From positions 1-64,000 of the forward strand of contig NZ_JAJFAT010000006.1 of the NCBI RefSeq assembly GCF_020711195.1: a DNA stretch of 64,000 nt. Direction: 5' to 3'. This stretch comes from Halanaerobium polyolivorans. Lineage in GTDB: Bacteria; Bacillota; Halanaerobiia; Halanaerobiales; Halanaerobiaceae. This document shows positions 35,024-44,080 of this stretch, piece after piece; the stretch's first letter is position 1, and every line of letters starts with the position of its first letter. Made by a program: the position numbers and the translations under genes. Under the pieces are notes generated by a model, which saw only the letters and a list, made by a program, of their open reading frames with translations, was not told the DNA's origin and did no database searches.

Positions 35024-36768
35024 TCTTTAGCCAGTTTTTTGACAAGTTCTGGATCAGGGTCAATGTAAATAGTTTGATAGTTTTCGTAGTAAACAAGCCC
35101 TGGTCTGGCTCCTTTAGGTTTATTAACATTTTCAACTTCAGTATAATCTATTGGAACATTTTTGGAATCTCTAGCTTTGCTAAAATAGGCTGCTAAAGAA
35201 GCTGCTTCATTTAAAGTAGTATCAGGTACTTCTTTAGATGTATCTCGTTTAATTATCACATGTGAGCCGGCAATTGTTTTGGTATGAAGCCAGATATCAC
35301 CATTGTTTGCTATTTTTTTAGTTAATTTATCATTTTGTTTATTATTTCTTCCGATTAAAATCTGATAACCATTACTTGAAATAAATTTACGCGGCGGCAG
35401 TTTTTTGCCGCCTTTGTTTTTGCTTTTTTGTTTTTGCTTTTTTATATAATTCTCTTCTTTTAATTCTTCCCTTATTTCTGCTAAATCTTCAAGTGATTCT
35501 GCCTGTTCAATATTTAGCATAACTTGATTTAAATATTTTTCTTCGTGTCTTAGCTTGGCAATTTCTCTTTTAAGATGTTTTACGCTTTTTTGTAGTTTAT
35601 TATATTTTTTAAAATATTTTTGGGCATTTTCAGCTGGAGTTAAGGCTGGATCAAGTTTGATTTTGATCTCATTTTGAGCTTCACTATAATAATCGGTTAA
35701 AACTGCTTCTTTTTGTCCTTTTTCAAGCTGATAAATATTTGATTTAATCAATTCACCTTTTTTCTTATATTTATCGGCATTTTTACTTTCTTTGAGCTGT
35801 TTTTTAAGCTTTTTTTGTTTCTTTAAATTTTTATTTAAGTAATTTTGAACTATTTTCTTTAAATTATTAATTGATTTTTTTAATTCTTTATCTTTTAGAA
35901 AATTAAGGTAGTAGTAATCCATCATTTTACTAATATTTTCAAAATCCATTATTTTATCAGGATCTCTGTGTTCTAAAGGAAAAGCAGAAATATAATCAAC
36001 TTCTTCATCTTTTAAGGCAATTACAGCTTTATAATTATTGTTTTTTACCAGTTCAAATATTTTAATAAATGATTCAGCTAGGTCCCTTTGTTGAGAAGCA
36101 TTCAGTTTATCATAATTTTGAGAGGGATCTATCTCAGCTCTGTAAACTATCTCTCTGGCTGAATAGGGGCCAATACCCCTAAAATTATACATTACTGCTC
36201 TATATGCCGCCTGTTCAAATTCTTCATCGATAAGAGTTAAAAATTCTTCAGGGGTTTTAATTGTTAAAGGATTATATTTATCCTGGCCGGGAGGAGCCTG
36301 ATATTTTTGGCCTGGATAAAGCTGTCTTTCTTTATTTTGTTCCTCGGTTATTCTTTTCATCGCATCTAAGATTATATCATTATCATCTAATAAGATTAGA
36401 TTACTGTATTTCCCCATCAATTCTGCAATCAGGGTATATTTTTTGCCCCTTTTTTCTATTTCGATTTGGATGACCCTTTCAAAGTCTTTTTGGGTAATAT
36501 TTTGGATATATGAATTTTTTAAATACTTTCTTAAAAGCATGCAAAAATCAGGTGGATAAGAAGGATAATCAAAATCTAATTGACTAAGATTGATCCTTGC
36601 TCCCTGAGGATCAGTAGAAATCAGCAGTTTTAAATTTTGATTATTATGTCTTAAATTGATAATAATCAACTTTTTTTCTATTTGATAAGTTTTTTCTATT
36701 CTGGCTCCCAGAATATTTTCTTTTAAATTATCTTTTAATGCAGAAAGCATAATTCCATCAAAAGCCAT
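35020..36768 (-). CDS. rqcH: Rqc2/NEMF-family ribosome quality-control factor RqcH
   Basis: A 582-residue protein: NFACT-N domain (MAFDGIMLSALKDNL...), a Lys-rich coiled coil (about 280-440) and the C-terminal NFACT-R domain (NGDIWLHTKTIAGSHVIIKR). Known: RqcH binds 50S subunits carrying stalled chains and recruits tRNA-Ala for alanine tailing. The position of the essential B. subtilis D97-R98 reads E97-R98, a conservative change. The ATG at 36768 has AAGGAG eight bases upstream; a GTG at 36777 lies next to that site. Older names are FbpA/YloA, fibronectin-binding. It is divergent from remA. Confidence 0.94.
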   Translation of the reverse strand: MAFDGIMLSALKDNLKENILGARIEKTYQIEKKLIIINLRHNNQNLKLLISTDPQGARINLSQLDFDYPSYPPDFCMLLRKYLKNSYIQNITQKDFERVIQIEIEKRGKKYTLIAELMGKYSNLILLDDNDIILDAMKRITEEQNKERQLYPGQKYQAPPGQDKYNPLTIKTPEEFLTLIDEEFEQAAYRAVMYNFRGIGPYSAREIVYRAEIDPSQNYDKLNASQQRDLAESFIKIFELVKNNNYKAVIALKDEEVDYISAFPLEHRDPDKIMDFENISKMMDYYYLNFLKDKELKKSINNLKKIVQNYLNKNLKKQKKLKKQLKESKNADKYKKKGELIKSNIYQLEKGQKEAVLTDYYSEAQNEIKIKLDPALTPAENAQKYFKKYNKLQKSVKHLKREIAKLRHEEKYLNQVMLNIEQAESLEDLAEIREELKEENYIKKQKQKSKNKGGKKLPPRKFISSNGYQILIGRNNKQNDKLTKKIANNGDIWLHTKTIAGSHVIIKRDTSKEVPDTTLNEAASLAAYFSKARDSKNVPIDYTEVENVNKPKGARPGLVYYENYQTIYIDPDPELVKKLAKD

Positions 36769-36827
36769 TTTAATCACTCCTTATTTATATTTTTAAATGG
36801 CTGTTAAGCCTTTAATTCTTTCCTTTA

Positions 36828-36856
36828 AGTATAAAAGAAAGAAAAGCTCTAGTCAA
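36828..36856 (-). promoter_or_regulatory. Sigma-A promoter for rqcH
   Basis: On the minus strand TTGACT (36856-36851), a 17-base spacer and TATACT (36833-36828). The leader of about 50 bases has a small GGCT/AGCC hairpin (36799-36810). Confidence 0.75.
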
Positions 36857-36891
36857 TTTATAGTTAGAAATACTTCTTCAGCTTTAACCCC

Positions 36892-36920
36892 TTGTCAAAT
36901 TATAACAGCTGTGATATCAT
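36892..36920 (+). promoter_or_regulatory. Sigma-A promoter for remA-gmk-rpoZ-coaBC
   Basis: TTGTCA (36892-36897), a 17-base spacer and TATCAT (36915-36920), with TG one base upstream (extended -10). It lies back to back with the rqcH promoter. Confidence 0.75.
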
Positions 36921-36983
36921 TAATAAAGATAAGGATAGCGTAGCTAATCGATTATAAACTAATATAGTAGGAGGATAATAACA

Positions 36984-37229
36984 ATGGATGTAAATTTAAT
37001 CAATATTGGGTTTGGAAATATTATAGCTGCTAATAGAGTTATTGCAGTTGTAAGCCCTGAATCTGCTCCAATAAAGAGGATTATTCAGGAGGCAAGAGAA
37101 AGAGGAATGTTAATTGATGCTACATATGGACGCCGTACAAGAGCGGTAATTATAACAGATAGTGATCATGTTGTATTATCTGCCATTCAGCCTGAAACTG
37201 TAGCCCACCGACTGGAAGATAGTAAATAA
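36984..37229 (+). CDS. remA: RemA family regulator
   Basis: An 81-residue DUF370 protein. Seen: [21 protein letters not shown] and [28 protein letters not shown] (in parts), nearly invariant in the family. In B. subtilis RemA/YlzA activates matrix operons and osmoprotectant genes, binding DNA as ring oligomers. Here it heads the gmk-rpoZ transcript, as in most Firmicutes. The regulated targets are unknown. AGGAGG precedes the ATG. Confidence 0.95.
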   Translation: MDVNLINIGFGNIIAANRVIAVVSPESAPIKRIIQEARERGMLIDATYGRRTRAVIITDSDHVVLSAIQPETVAHRLEDSK

Positions 37230-37246
37230 TTATTGGAGGTATATAG

Positions 37247-37825
37247 ATGAAGAAAGGGATTTTATTTGTATTATCTGGGCCATCAGGTGTGGGTAAAAAC
37301 ACAGTTTTAGATGAACTTTTTAAAGATTTTGCTGGTGTTTCTTATTCTGTCTCAGCTACAACTAGAGAAGCTAGAAATGGTGAAATCGAGGGAGAAGACT
37401 ATTTTTTTATAACTGAGGAAAAATTCAAAGAAATAGAGGCAGATAATGGCTTTATAGAAAGTGCAGTAGTCCACGGCCATTATTATGGAACTCCCAAAAA
37501 ATTTGTTGATAAAAAATTAGCTGAGGGTGAAGATATCATTTTAGAAATTGATACCCAGGGGGCAAAACAGGTTAGAGAAAAATATCCTGATGCTGTTTAT
37601 ATCTTTCTGCTTCCACCCTCATTAGAAGAACTTGAAAATCGCCTGGATAAAAGAGGTTCTGAAAATAATAAAAGTAAAAGTATCAGGCTGAAAAATGCCA
37701 GAAAAGAATTAAAAGAAGTTCATAATTACGATTATGAAGTCATTAATGACAGCTTATCTAAAGCAGTAAGAGAAATTAAAAAAATAATTATCGCTGAACA
37801 AAAAAGGAGAGATCAAGATGATTAA
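37247..37825 (+). CDS. gmk: Guanylate kinase
   Basis: A 192-residue NMP kinase converting GMP to GDP. P-loop GPSGVGKNTV (11-20), GMP-binding SATTREARNGEIEGEDYFF (about 37-55), EIDTQGAKQV and the lid RLDKRGSENNK. The P-loop has Asn after the Lys where Ser is commoner; both occur. It overlaps rpoZ by eight bases. Confidence 0.96.
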   Translation: MKKGILFVLSGPSGVGKNTVLDELFKDFAGVSYSVSATTREARNGEIEGEDYFFITEEKFKEIEADNGFIESAVVHGHYYGTPKKFVDKKLAEGEDIILEIDTQGAKQVREKYPDAVYIFLLPPSLEELENRLDKRGSENNKSKSIRLKNARKELKEVHNYDYEVINDSLSKAVREIKKIIIAEQKRRDQDD

Positions 37826-38021
37826 TGAACCATCTGCAGAACAATTAGTTGATAAAGCTGACAGTTTATATACTGTAATAATTTTAGCTGCCAAAAGAGC
37901 CAGACATTTAAAAGATGGTGGCTATGAGCTGCTCGATGAATATCGCAGCAATAAAGTAGTTTCAAAAAGTCTTGAAGAAATAGAAAAAGATAAGATTTCT
38001 TATCAAAAAAAAGATAAATAA
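37818..38021 (+). CDS. rpoZ: RNA polymerase omega subunit
   Basis: A 67-residue subunit with the signature YTVIILAAKRARHL (about 19-32) and a following helix (YELLDEYRSNKVVSKSLEEI), as in YloH. It aids folding of the beta-prime subunit. The ATG lies within the gmk 3' end, with AAAGGAGAG upstream, so the two are translationally linked. Confidence 0.92.
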   Translation: MINEPSAEQLVDKADSLYTVIILAAKRARHLKDGGYELLDEYRSNKVVSKSLEEIEKDKISYQKKDK

Positions 38022-38033
38022 AGGAGATTTCTT

Positions 38034-39206
38034 ATGTCTGCAAATATTACACTTGGGGTAACTGGTGGTATTGCCGCCTATAAAATGTTATCGGTTGCAA
38101 GTAAATTAACAAAATTAAATTATAATGTTTATACTGTAATGACTGAGGCTGCAACTAAGTTTGTAAGTCCATTAGCCTTTCATTCAATAACCCATCTGGA
38201 TGTAGAAACAGAGTTGTTCAGCAGTTGGAGCAGTAATGAAGTAAAGCACATTGAGCTTGCTGATAAAAGTGAGCTTTTTTTGCTTGCTCCCGCAACAGCT
38301 AATTTTATTGCTAAAGCTGCTGCAGGAATTGCAGATGATCTTTTAACAACTGTCATTTTAGCGAGACAGGCACCGATTTTGATTGCTCCCTCAATGAATG
38401 TGCATATGTTTGAAAATGAGGTTGTACAGAGAAATTTAAATAATTTAGAGGAGCTAGGCTTTAAAATAATCACTCCTGGTGAAGGATATTTAGCCTGTGG
38501 TTATACAGGTAAAGGAAGGCTTCCAGAACCAGATATTTTAGTTGAACATGTTGAAAAAGAATTAACTAAAAAGGATTTGCAAGATAAAAAGATTTTGATA
38601 TCAGCTGGACCAACCAGAGAAGCAATTGATCCGGTCAGATTTTTAAGTAATTATTCCAGCGGCAAAATGGGTTATGCCCTGGCTAAAGCTGCTTCCTATA
38701 GAGGGGCAGATGTTAGCCTTGTTTCTGGACCTACCCAGCTGCAAACACCACTGGGGGTAAATAAGATCGAGGTAGAAACAGCTTCAGAAATGGAAACAGC
38801 AATATTAAAAGAATTTAAAGAGGCTGATATTACAATCATGGCAGCTGCTGTAGCTGACTATACTCCTAAAAATTATAATAAAGAAAAGCTTAAAAAAAGA
38901 GATGCTGAGCTCAAGCTGGAATTAAAGAGAACTACCGATATCTTAAAAGAATTAGGAGCAAAGAAAAGAAAAGATCAACTTTTAGTTGGTTTTGCAGCTG
39001 AAAGCGAAGATCTGATTAAAAATGCCAGAAAAAAACTTGCTAGCAAAAAAGCAGATTATATAATTGCCAATGATATCAGTGATAAAAATATTGCCTTTGC
39101 CAGTGATAAAAACAAAATTACCATTTTATCTCAAAACAGCAGCCAGGCAATGCCTTTAGAAAACAAAGAAGATTTAGCCCATAAAATTTTTGATTATTTG
39201 ATTTAA
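38034..39206 (+). CDS. coaBC: Bifunctional phosphopantothenoylcysteine synthetase/decarboxylase
   Basis: A 390-residue fusion. CoaC flavin domain (1-about 175): GVTGGIAAYKML, APATANFIAKAAAGIADDLL, PSMNVHMFE and the substrate loop ACGYTGKGRLPEP. CoaB domain (about 185-390): SAGPTREAIDPVRFLSNYSS, SGKMGYALA, AAVADYTP and the Lys-rich loop KLKKRD. It makes 4'-phosphopantetheine for CoA; coaD is in this window near 59.4 kb. Confidence 0.96.
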   Translation: MSANITLGVTGGIAAYKMLSVASKLTKLNYNVYTVMTEAATKFVSPLAFHSITHLDVETELFSSWSSNEVKHIELADKSELFLLAPATANFIAKAAAGIADDLLTTVILARQAPILIAPSMNVHMFENEVVQRNLNNLEELGFKIITPGEGYLACGYTGKGRLPEPDILVEHVEKELTKKDLQDKKILISAGPTREAIDPVRFLSNYSSGKMGYALAKAASYRGADVSLVSGPTQLQTPLGVNKIEVETASEMETAILKEFKEADITIMAAAVADYTPKNYNKEKLKKRDAELKLELKRTTDILKELGAKKRKDQLLVGFAAESEDLIKNARKKLASKKADYIIANDISDKNIAFASDKNKITILSQNSSQAMPLENKEDLAHKIFDYLI

Positions 39207-39232
39207 AGCACTAAAGCTAGATAAGGATAAAG

Positions 39233-40009
39233 GTGATAAAAATTATAGACCCAGTAATGATTGAGATCTTTTCTTTTCCTATCAGGTGGTATGGAGTTAT
39301 AATAATTTCTGCAATATTAATTGCCCTGATTATTTTAAATAACTTACTTAAAAGCGAAAGTGATTTAGATTTCGAATTTTTTATCGACTTTCTTTTATTT
39401 GCTTTTCCTTTGGCTGTAATTGGGGGCAGATTATATTATGTAATCTTTAATCTTGATTATTATTTGGCTGATCCAATTAGGATTATTGCATTTAGAGAAG
39501 GTGGACTGGCAATTCATGGAGCTTTAATCTTTGCTTTTTTAGTTTTATTTTTAATGACTAAAAAAAGAGATATTCCTCTGCTGAAAACACTTGATTATAT
39601 TAGTCCTCCCCTTGTATTAGCTCAGAGTATTGGCCGCTGGGGTAACTTTTTTAATCAGGAAGCTTATGGTAGAATTGTCAGAGCTGAATATTTTAGATTT
39701 TTGCCTGATTTTATTCAAGAACAGATGTATATCAGGGGAGAGTTTAGAGAGCCCACCTTTTTATATGAGTCAGCTGCTAATTTTTTTATCTTTATATTTC
39801 TATATTTTTATTTAACTAAAAAGCAAAAAACTACTGGTAATACCTTTGCTTTTTATTTATTGTTTTATTCAATTTTTAGATTTATTATTGAGGATTTAAG
39901 AGTTGATAGCTTGCTTTTTGCAGGCCTGGAAGTCGCAAAAATAGTAAGTTTAATTTCAGCTCTTATTGCCATCTCTTTATTATTGATAAACAAAAATAAA
40001 AACAATTAA
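39233..40009 (+). CDS. lgt: Prolipoprotein diacylglyceryl transferase
   Basis: A 258-residue membrane enzyme with about seven helices that transfers diacylglycerol to the lipobox Cys. Signatures: DPVMIEI...FPIRWYGV near the start, IGGRLYYV, EGGLAIHGAL and GRWGNFFNQEAYG, with the conserved Arg, His, Asn and Glu residues. Start GTG, six bases after AAGGA; a downstream ATG (39257) would remove the conserved DP. It is inserted between coaBC and metK, an unusual position. Confidence 0.95.
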   Translation: MIKIIDPVMIEIFSFPIRWYGVIIISAILIALIILNNLLKSESDLDFEFFIDFLLFAFPLAVIGGRLYYVIFNLDYYLADPIRIIAFREGGLAIHGALIFAFLVLFLMTKKRDIPLLKTLDYISPPLVLAQSIGRWGNFFNQEAYGRIVRAEYFRFLPDFIQEQMYIRGEFREPTFLYESAANFFIFIFLYFYLTKKQKTTGNTFAFYLLFYSIFRFIIEDLRVDSLLFAGLEVAKIVSLISALIAISLLLINKNKNN

Positions 40010-40027
40010 ATAATACTTTATTTGAAA

Positions 40028-40056
40028 TTGAAACTCAAAATCTAATATGCTAAACT
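40028..40056 (+). promoter_or_regulatory. Candidate promoter for metK
   Basis: TTGAAA (40028-40033), a 17-base spacer and TAAACT (40051-40056), with TG one base upstream (extended -10). The short leader holds no SAM (S-box) riboswitch that I can see. Confidence 0.5.
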
Positions 40057-40102
40057 TAGTTTATTAATAAACTTTTTGTTAAGCTATATGAAAGGTGATA
40101 AT

Positions 40103-41287
40103 ATGACAAAAAAATATTTGTTTACTTCTGAATCAGTAACTGAAGGACATCCAGATAAGGTGGCTGATCAAATTTCAGATGCTGTTTTAGATGCCATTTT
40201 AGAAAAGGACCCTGAGGCAAGGGTTGCCTGTGAAACTTTTGTCACAACTGGTTTGGTTTTGATTTCGGGAGAAATTACTACCTCATGTTACGTTGATTTA
40301 ACCAAGATTGCCCGAGAAACAGTCAATGATATCGGATATACCAGGGCCAAATATGGTTTTGATGGTGAAACATGTGCTGTTTTGACCGCTATTGATGAAC
40401 AATCAGGTGATATTGCTTTAGGGGTAGATCATGCCTTAGAAGAAAAAGAAGGTAAATCCCAGCCAGAACTAGGAGCAGGAGATCAGGGTTTAATGTTTGG
40501 TTATGCTTCAGATGAAACAGAAGAATTGATGCCTTTACCAATTATGCTTGCTCATAAATTAGCCAGAAGACTGGCTGAAGTAAGAAAAGATGGTATTATA
40601 GATTATTTAAGACCAGATGGTAAGACCCAGGTCACAGTTGCATATGAGGATAATACTCCTCTCTATGTTGATAAGGTGGTTGTTTCTTCTCAGCACCATC
40701 CGGATATCAGCCAGGAAGAAATTAAAAAGGATATTATTAAGCATGTAATTAAAGCAATAATACCAGAAGAACTATTAAAAGAAGAAAGCAGATTTTTAAT
40801 AAATCCAACCGGAAGATTTGTTATAGGTGGACCAAACGGTGATTCTGGTTTAACAGGTAGAAAAATTATTGTAGATACCTATGGAGGTACAGCCCGCCAT
40901 GGTGGTGGTGCTTTCTCTGGTAAAGATCCAACAAAAGTTGACCGCTCAGCATCTTATGCAGCCCGTTATATTGCTAAAAACATTGTAGCTGCTAAATTAG
41001 CTAAAAAATGTGAAGTGCAGATCTCTTATGCAATCGGAGTTGCTGAACCACTTTCACTGATGGTTGACACCTTTGGAACCGGGATAATCGAGGATGAAAA
41101 ATTAACCGAAATTGTAGATCAAGAATTTGATTTAAGACCTGCTCAAATAATCAAGAGCTTAAAATTACGCCGGCCCATCTATAATCAAATAGCTGCTTAT
41201 GGCCATTTTGGCAGACATGACCTTGATTTAAGTTGGGAGAAAACTGATCGGGTTGAAAGTTTAAGAAAAAAAGCTGGTTTAGAATAA
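40103..41287 (+). CDS. metK: S-adenosylmethionine synthetase
   Basis: A 394-residue enzyme condensing methionine and ATP. Signatures: [20 protein letters not shown] (7-26), [49 protein letters not shown] and the C-terminal YGHFGR. I chose the ATG at 40103 after AAAGGTG; an upstream in-frame TTG at 40076 has no ribosome site. It supplies SAM for RsmB, RlmN, RsmD, RsmH and others. Terminator downstream. Confidence 0.97.
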   Translation: MTKKYLFTSESVTEGHPDKVADQISDAVLDAILEKDPEARVACETFVTTGLVLISGEITTSCYVDLTKIARETVNDIGYTRAKYGFDGETCAVLTAIDEQSGDIALGVDHALEEKEGKSQPELGAGDQGLMFGYASDETEELMPLPIMLAHKLARRLAEVRKDGIIDYLRPDGKTQVTVAYEDNTPLYVDKVVVSSQHHPDISQEEIKKDIIKHVIKAIIPEELLKEESRFLINPTGRFVIGGPNGDSGLTGRKIIVDTYGGTARHGGGAFSGKDPTKVDRSASYAARYIAKNIVAAKLAKKCEVQISYAIGVAEPLSLMVDTFGTGIIEDEKLTEIVDQEFDLRPAQIIKSLKLRRPIYNQIAAYGHFGRHDLDLSWEKTDRVESLRKKAGLE

Positions 41288-41309
41288 CTAGATAAAACAA
41301 ATAGACTAT

Positions 41310-41347
41310 ACCGGAGGTTTTTTACTGCCTTCGGTTTAATATTTTGT
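41310..41347 (+). terminator. Terminator after metK
   Basis: ACCGGAGG (41310-41317) pairs with CCTTCGGT (41328-41335), with one G-T pair, around a TTTTTTACTG loop; a T-rich tail (TTAATATTTTGTTTC) follows. Confidence 0.65.
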
Positions 41348-41371
41348 TTCTAATTTGGAAAGGGATTAATT

Positions 41372-43600
41372 ATGGGAAAAGTTCTAAAAGCAATAGTAGA
41401 TTTGCCGCTAAGAGAATTGAATAAAGAATTTGATTATTTAATTCCAGCAGAATTAGAAAATAAGCTTGAGATAGGACATTTAATAAAGGTCCCTTTTTCT
41501 AATCGTAAAGTTTCTGCTTTTGTGACAGAGGTTGATGCAGAGGCTGAAATAGCTCCTGAAAAAATAAAAAAAGTAAGTGGGTTAATTTATGATCGGCCTT
41601 TTTTTGACCAAAATTTATTGAATTTATTCAGATGGATAGCAGCCTATTATCATTCTTATTTGATTCAGGTTATAAAAGCTGCTTTACCTCCTGGAATTAC
41701 AGAAAACAAAGTAAGCAGAAAAAAACTTAAATATATTAAATTAAAAGCTGAAGCTGATGAGCATCAAGAAATTTTAGCTAAACTTAATAAAAGAGCACCT
41801 AAACAGTATTTAATTTATTCTTATCTTTTAGCAAATAAAAATAAAAGTATTACTTTAAAAAAAGCAGCAGAATATGCAGAAACTTCTCGGCAAACTGTAT
41901 ATCGTTTAATAGAAAAAGATCTGCTGGAAGTATATGCTGATTATATAGATAGAATACCTGAGCTAGAAAAGCTAGAATCTGAGTCAGCAGCTGAAACAGC
42001 AAGCCTGAGTGAAGAAGATCATCAAGTAATAGATAAGATATTTGCTTCTGTTCTTGCTTCAAAGCCGGATAAATTTTTATTAGAAAGCTCTCACCATAAG
42101 CAGAGATTTTCTTTTTTAAAAGAATTAATTGATAAAAGCATTTCAGAAGCTAAAGAGCTAATAATTTTAGTTCCTGAAATAGATAAGGATTTAGTTTTAA
42201 TAAAAAAACTTAAAGCTTATTATCAGGATAAAATAGCCCTTCTCCACAGTCAACTCAGCCAAGGAGAACGTTTTGATGCCTGGAGGAGAATTCAAAGATC
42301 AGAAGTTTCAATTGCTTTAGGAGCAAGGTCTGCAATTTTTGCCCCTTTTAATAATTTGAAATTGATCATAATCTTAGAAGAAAACAATCACAGCTATAAA
42401 CAGCAGGAACATCCTCTTTATCATGCCAGACAGGTTGCTGTAAGGAGACAAAAAGAAAGTAAAGCAGTTTTAGTTTTAGAGGCTGACTCTCCTTCAATTG
42501 AGAGCAGGTATTTTGCCCAAGAAAATAAATATCAACTGTTAAAATTAGGCCAAAAAGATAATAAGCAGCCTAAAACTGAGCTGATTGATCTAAAAAAAGA
42601 GGTAGAAGCTGGCAATTTGAGTGATTTAAGTCAAAAGCTTAAAGATAAAATTCAGCTTAATTTAGCAAAAAAACAAAAAACATTGTTATTTTTAAACAGA
42701 CGTGGCTACGGAAATTATGTAATATGTAAAAAATGCGGTTATGTTATTAAGTGTGATAACTGTGATATTTCTCTTCATTATCACAAAAATGAGCAGAAAT
42801 TATCCTGTCATTATTGTGGGAGTCAAAAAAATATAGCCGAAAAATGTCCGGAATGCGGTAGTTCCTTTATTTCACCGGCAGGAATAGGAACAGAAAATAT
42901 TGTTAAACAGTTAGAAGAGATTTACCCAACTGCTCAGATAAAAAGAGTTGATAGTGATATTAAACATAAAGCTGAAAAAATATTTAATGATTTTAAAAAC
43001 GGTGAAATCGACATCTTAGTTGGTACTCAGATGATAATTAAACATGATTTTTATCCTGAACTTAATTTTTTAGGGGTTATTTCTGCTGATACAGCTTTAA
43101 ATAGTTCTGATTTTAGAGCTTCAGAAAGCACTTTTCAGCTTTTAAGTGAATTAAAATCACTGCTTGCAAATAAAAAGGAAAGTGAATTTTTTATTCAGAG
43201 TTTCAAACCAGATCATTTCAGTATCAAAAGTGCAGCAGATAGTAATTATGATAATTTTTTTAAACAGGAATTAGCATTGAGAAAAGAAAGAAATTATCCA
43301 CCTTTTTGTAGATTAGTAAATATTATTATTCAGGGTGTAGAAGAAAAAAAGGTTGCTGATAAAGCATTAAAGATAAGTTCTTTTCTTGATGATTGGGGAG
43401 AATATTATGCAGAAAAACTGGGAGCAGTACCAGCAGCAATAAAAAAGATTAGAAATAAATACCGCTGGCAGATAATCTTAAAATTCAAGTCTTTTCGTAA
43501 TAGAGAATATATTATTCAGCTTTTAGAGAAAAAATTTAAAGCGAAGGCTGAATTCAAGATAGAGATTCGTATTGATGTAGATCCATATAAAATGTTATAA
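41372..43600 (+). CDS. priA: PriA-like primosomal protein N' lacking helicase motifs
   Basis: A 742-residue protein colinear with PriA: DNA-binding 3'BD (about 1-110), winged helix, helicase core, zinc domain with four Cys pairs (C452/C455, C461/C464, C479/C482, C492/C495), and C-terminal domain (RNYPPFCRLVNI). The core has lost key residues. Where PriA has a Walker A (GVTGSGKT) this reads LLESSHHKQRF (236-246); the DEEH box reads LEENNHSYKQQ (335-345); and the motif VI arginine-finger segment (QVAGRAGR) reads ELKSLLANK (593-601). Flanking sequence such as SYKQ, YHARQVAVRR and GTQMI is kept, so the frame is right. Inference: it binds DNA and replisome partners but does not unwind or hydrolyse ATP. 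It stands in the usual place before def-fmt. Confidence 0.88.
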   Translation: MGKVLKAIVDLPLRELNKEFDYLIPAELENKLEIGHLIKVPFSNRKVSAFVTEVDAEAEIAPEKIKKVSGLIYDRPFFDQNLLNLFRWIAAYYHSYLIQVIKAALPPGITENKVSRKKLKYIKLKAEADEHQEILAKLNKRAPKQYLIYSYLLANKNKSITLKKAAEYAETSRQTVYRLIEKDLLEVYADYIDRIPELEKLESESAAETASLSEEDHQVIDKIFASVLASKPDKFLLESSHHKQRFSFLKELIDKSISEAKELIILVPEIDKDLVLIKKLKAYYQDKIALLHSQLSQGERFDAWRRIQRSEVSIALGARSAIFAPFNNLKLIIILEENNHSYKQQEHPLYHARQVAVRRQKESKAVLVLEADSPSIESRYFAQENKYQLLKLGQKDNKQPKTELIDLKKEVEAGNLSDLSQKLKDKIQLNLAKKQKTLLFLNRRGYGNYVICKKCGYVIKCDNCDISLHYHKNEQKLSCHYCGSQKNIAEKCPECGSSFISPAGIGTENIVKQLEEIYPTAQIKRVDSDIKHKAEKIFNDFKNGEIDILVGTQMIIKHDFYPELNFLGVISADTALNSSDFRASESTFQLLSELKSLLANKKESEFFIQSFKPDHFSIKSAADSNYDNFFKQELALRKERNYPPFCRLVNIIIQGVEEKKVADKALKISSFLDDWGEYYAEKLGAVPAAIKKIRNKYRWQIILKFKSFRNREYIIQLLEKKFKAKAEFKIEIRIDVDPYKML

Positions 43601-43623
43601 TATAATTTAGGAGGTAGATATTT

Positions 43624-44076
43624 ATGGCTGTCTTAAGGCTTAGAGAAATCGGTGATCCTGTTTTAAGAAGTAAAGCAAAAAAAGTTGATAAAATAACAGA
43701 AAAAACTAATCTATTAATAGATAATATGTTTGAAACAATGTATGCTGAAGAGGGCGTAGGATTGGCTGCACCACAAGTAGGCATTTTAAAAAGAATAGCT
43801 GTAGTAGATATCGGGGAAGGAAATCAAATAGTTTTAATTAATCCAGAGATAATTGAAGAAGATGGTAAGATGATCATGGAAGAGGGCTGTTTAAGTATCC
43901 CCGGTAGAACTGGTGAGGTTATTCGCTCAAAAGAAATTAAGGTTCGTTCTTTAAATAGAGATGGTGAAGAAATAGAATTCAAGGCTGAAGGCTTTGAAGC
44001 AAGGGCGATTCAGCATGAGATGGATCATCTAGATGGAGTTTTATTTATTGATAAAATGGTAGAATTAGTGGAGTGA
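43624..44076 (+). CDS. def: Peptide deformylase
   Basis: A 150-residue metalloprotease removing the N-formyl group. All three motifs are present: GVGLAAPQVG (motif 1), EEGCLSIPG (the Cys ligand) and QHEMDHLDG (HExxH). Translationally close to fmt (4 bases apart). AGGAGGTAG precedes the ATG. Confidence 0.97.
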   Translation: MAVLRLREIGDPVLRSKAKKVDKITEKTNLLIDNMFETMYAEEGVGLAAPQVGILKRIAVVDIGEGNQIVLINPEIIEEDGKMIMEEGCLSIPGRTGEVIRSKEIKVRSLNRDGEEIEFKAEGFEARAIQHEMDHLDGVLFIDKMVELVE

Positions 44077-44080
44077 TTTT

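Noticed and set aside
40010-40102. Possible SAM (S-box) riboswitch before metK
   Set aside because: The gap is only 93 bases and lacks the S-box conserved helices; only a promoter candidate is visible.
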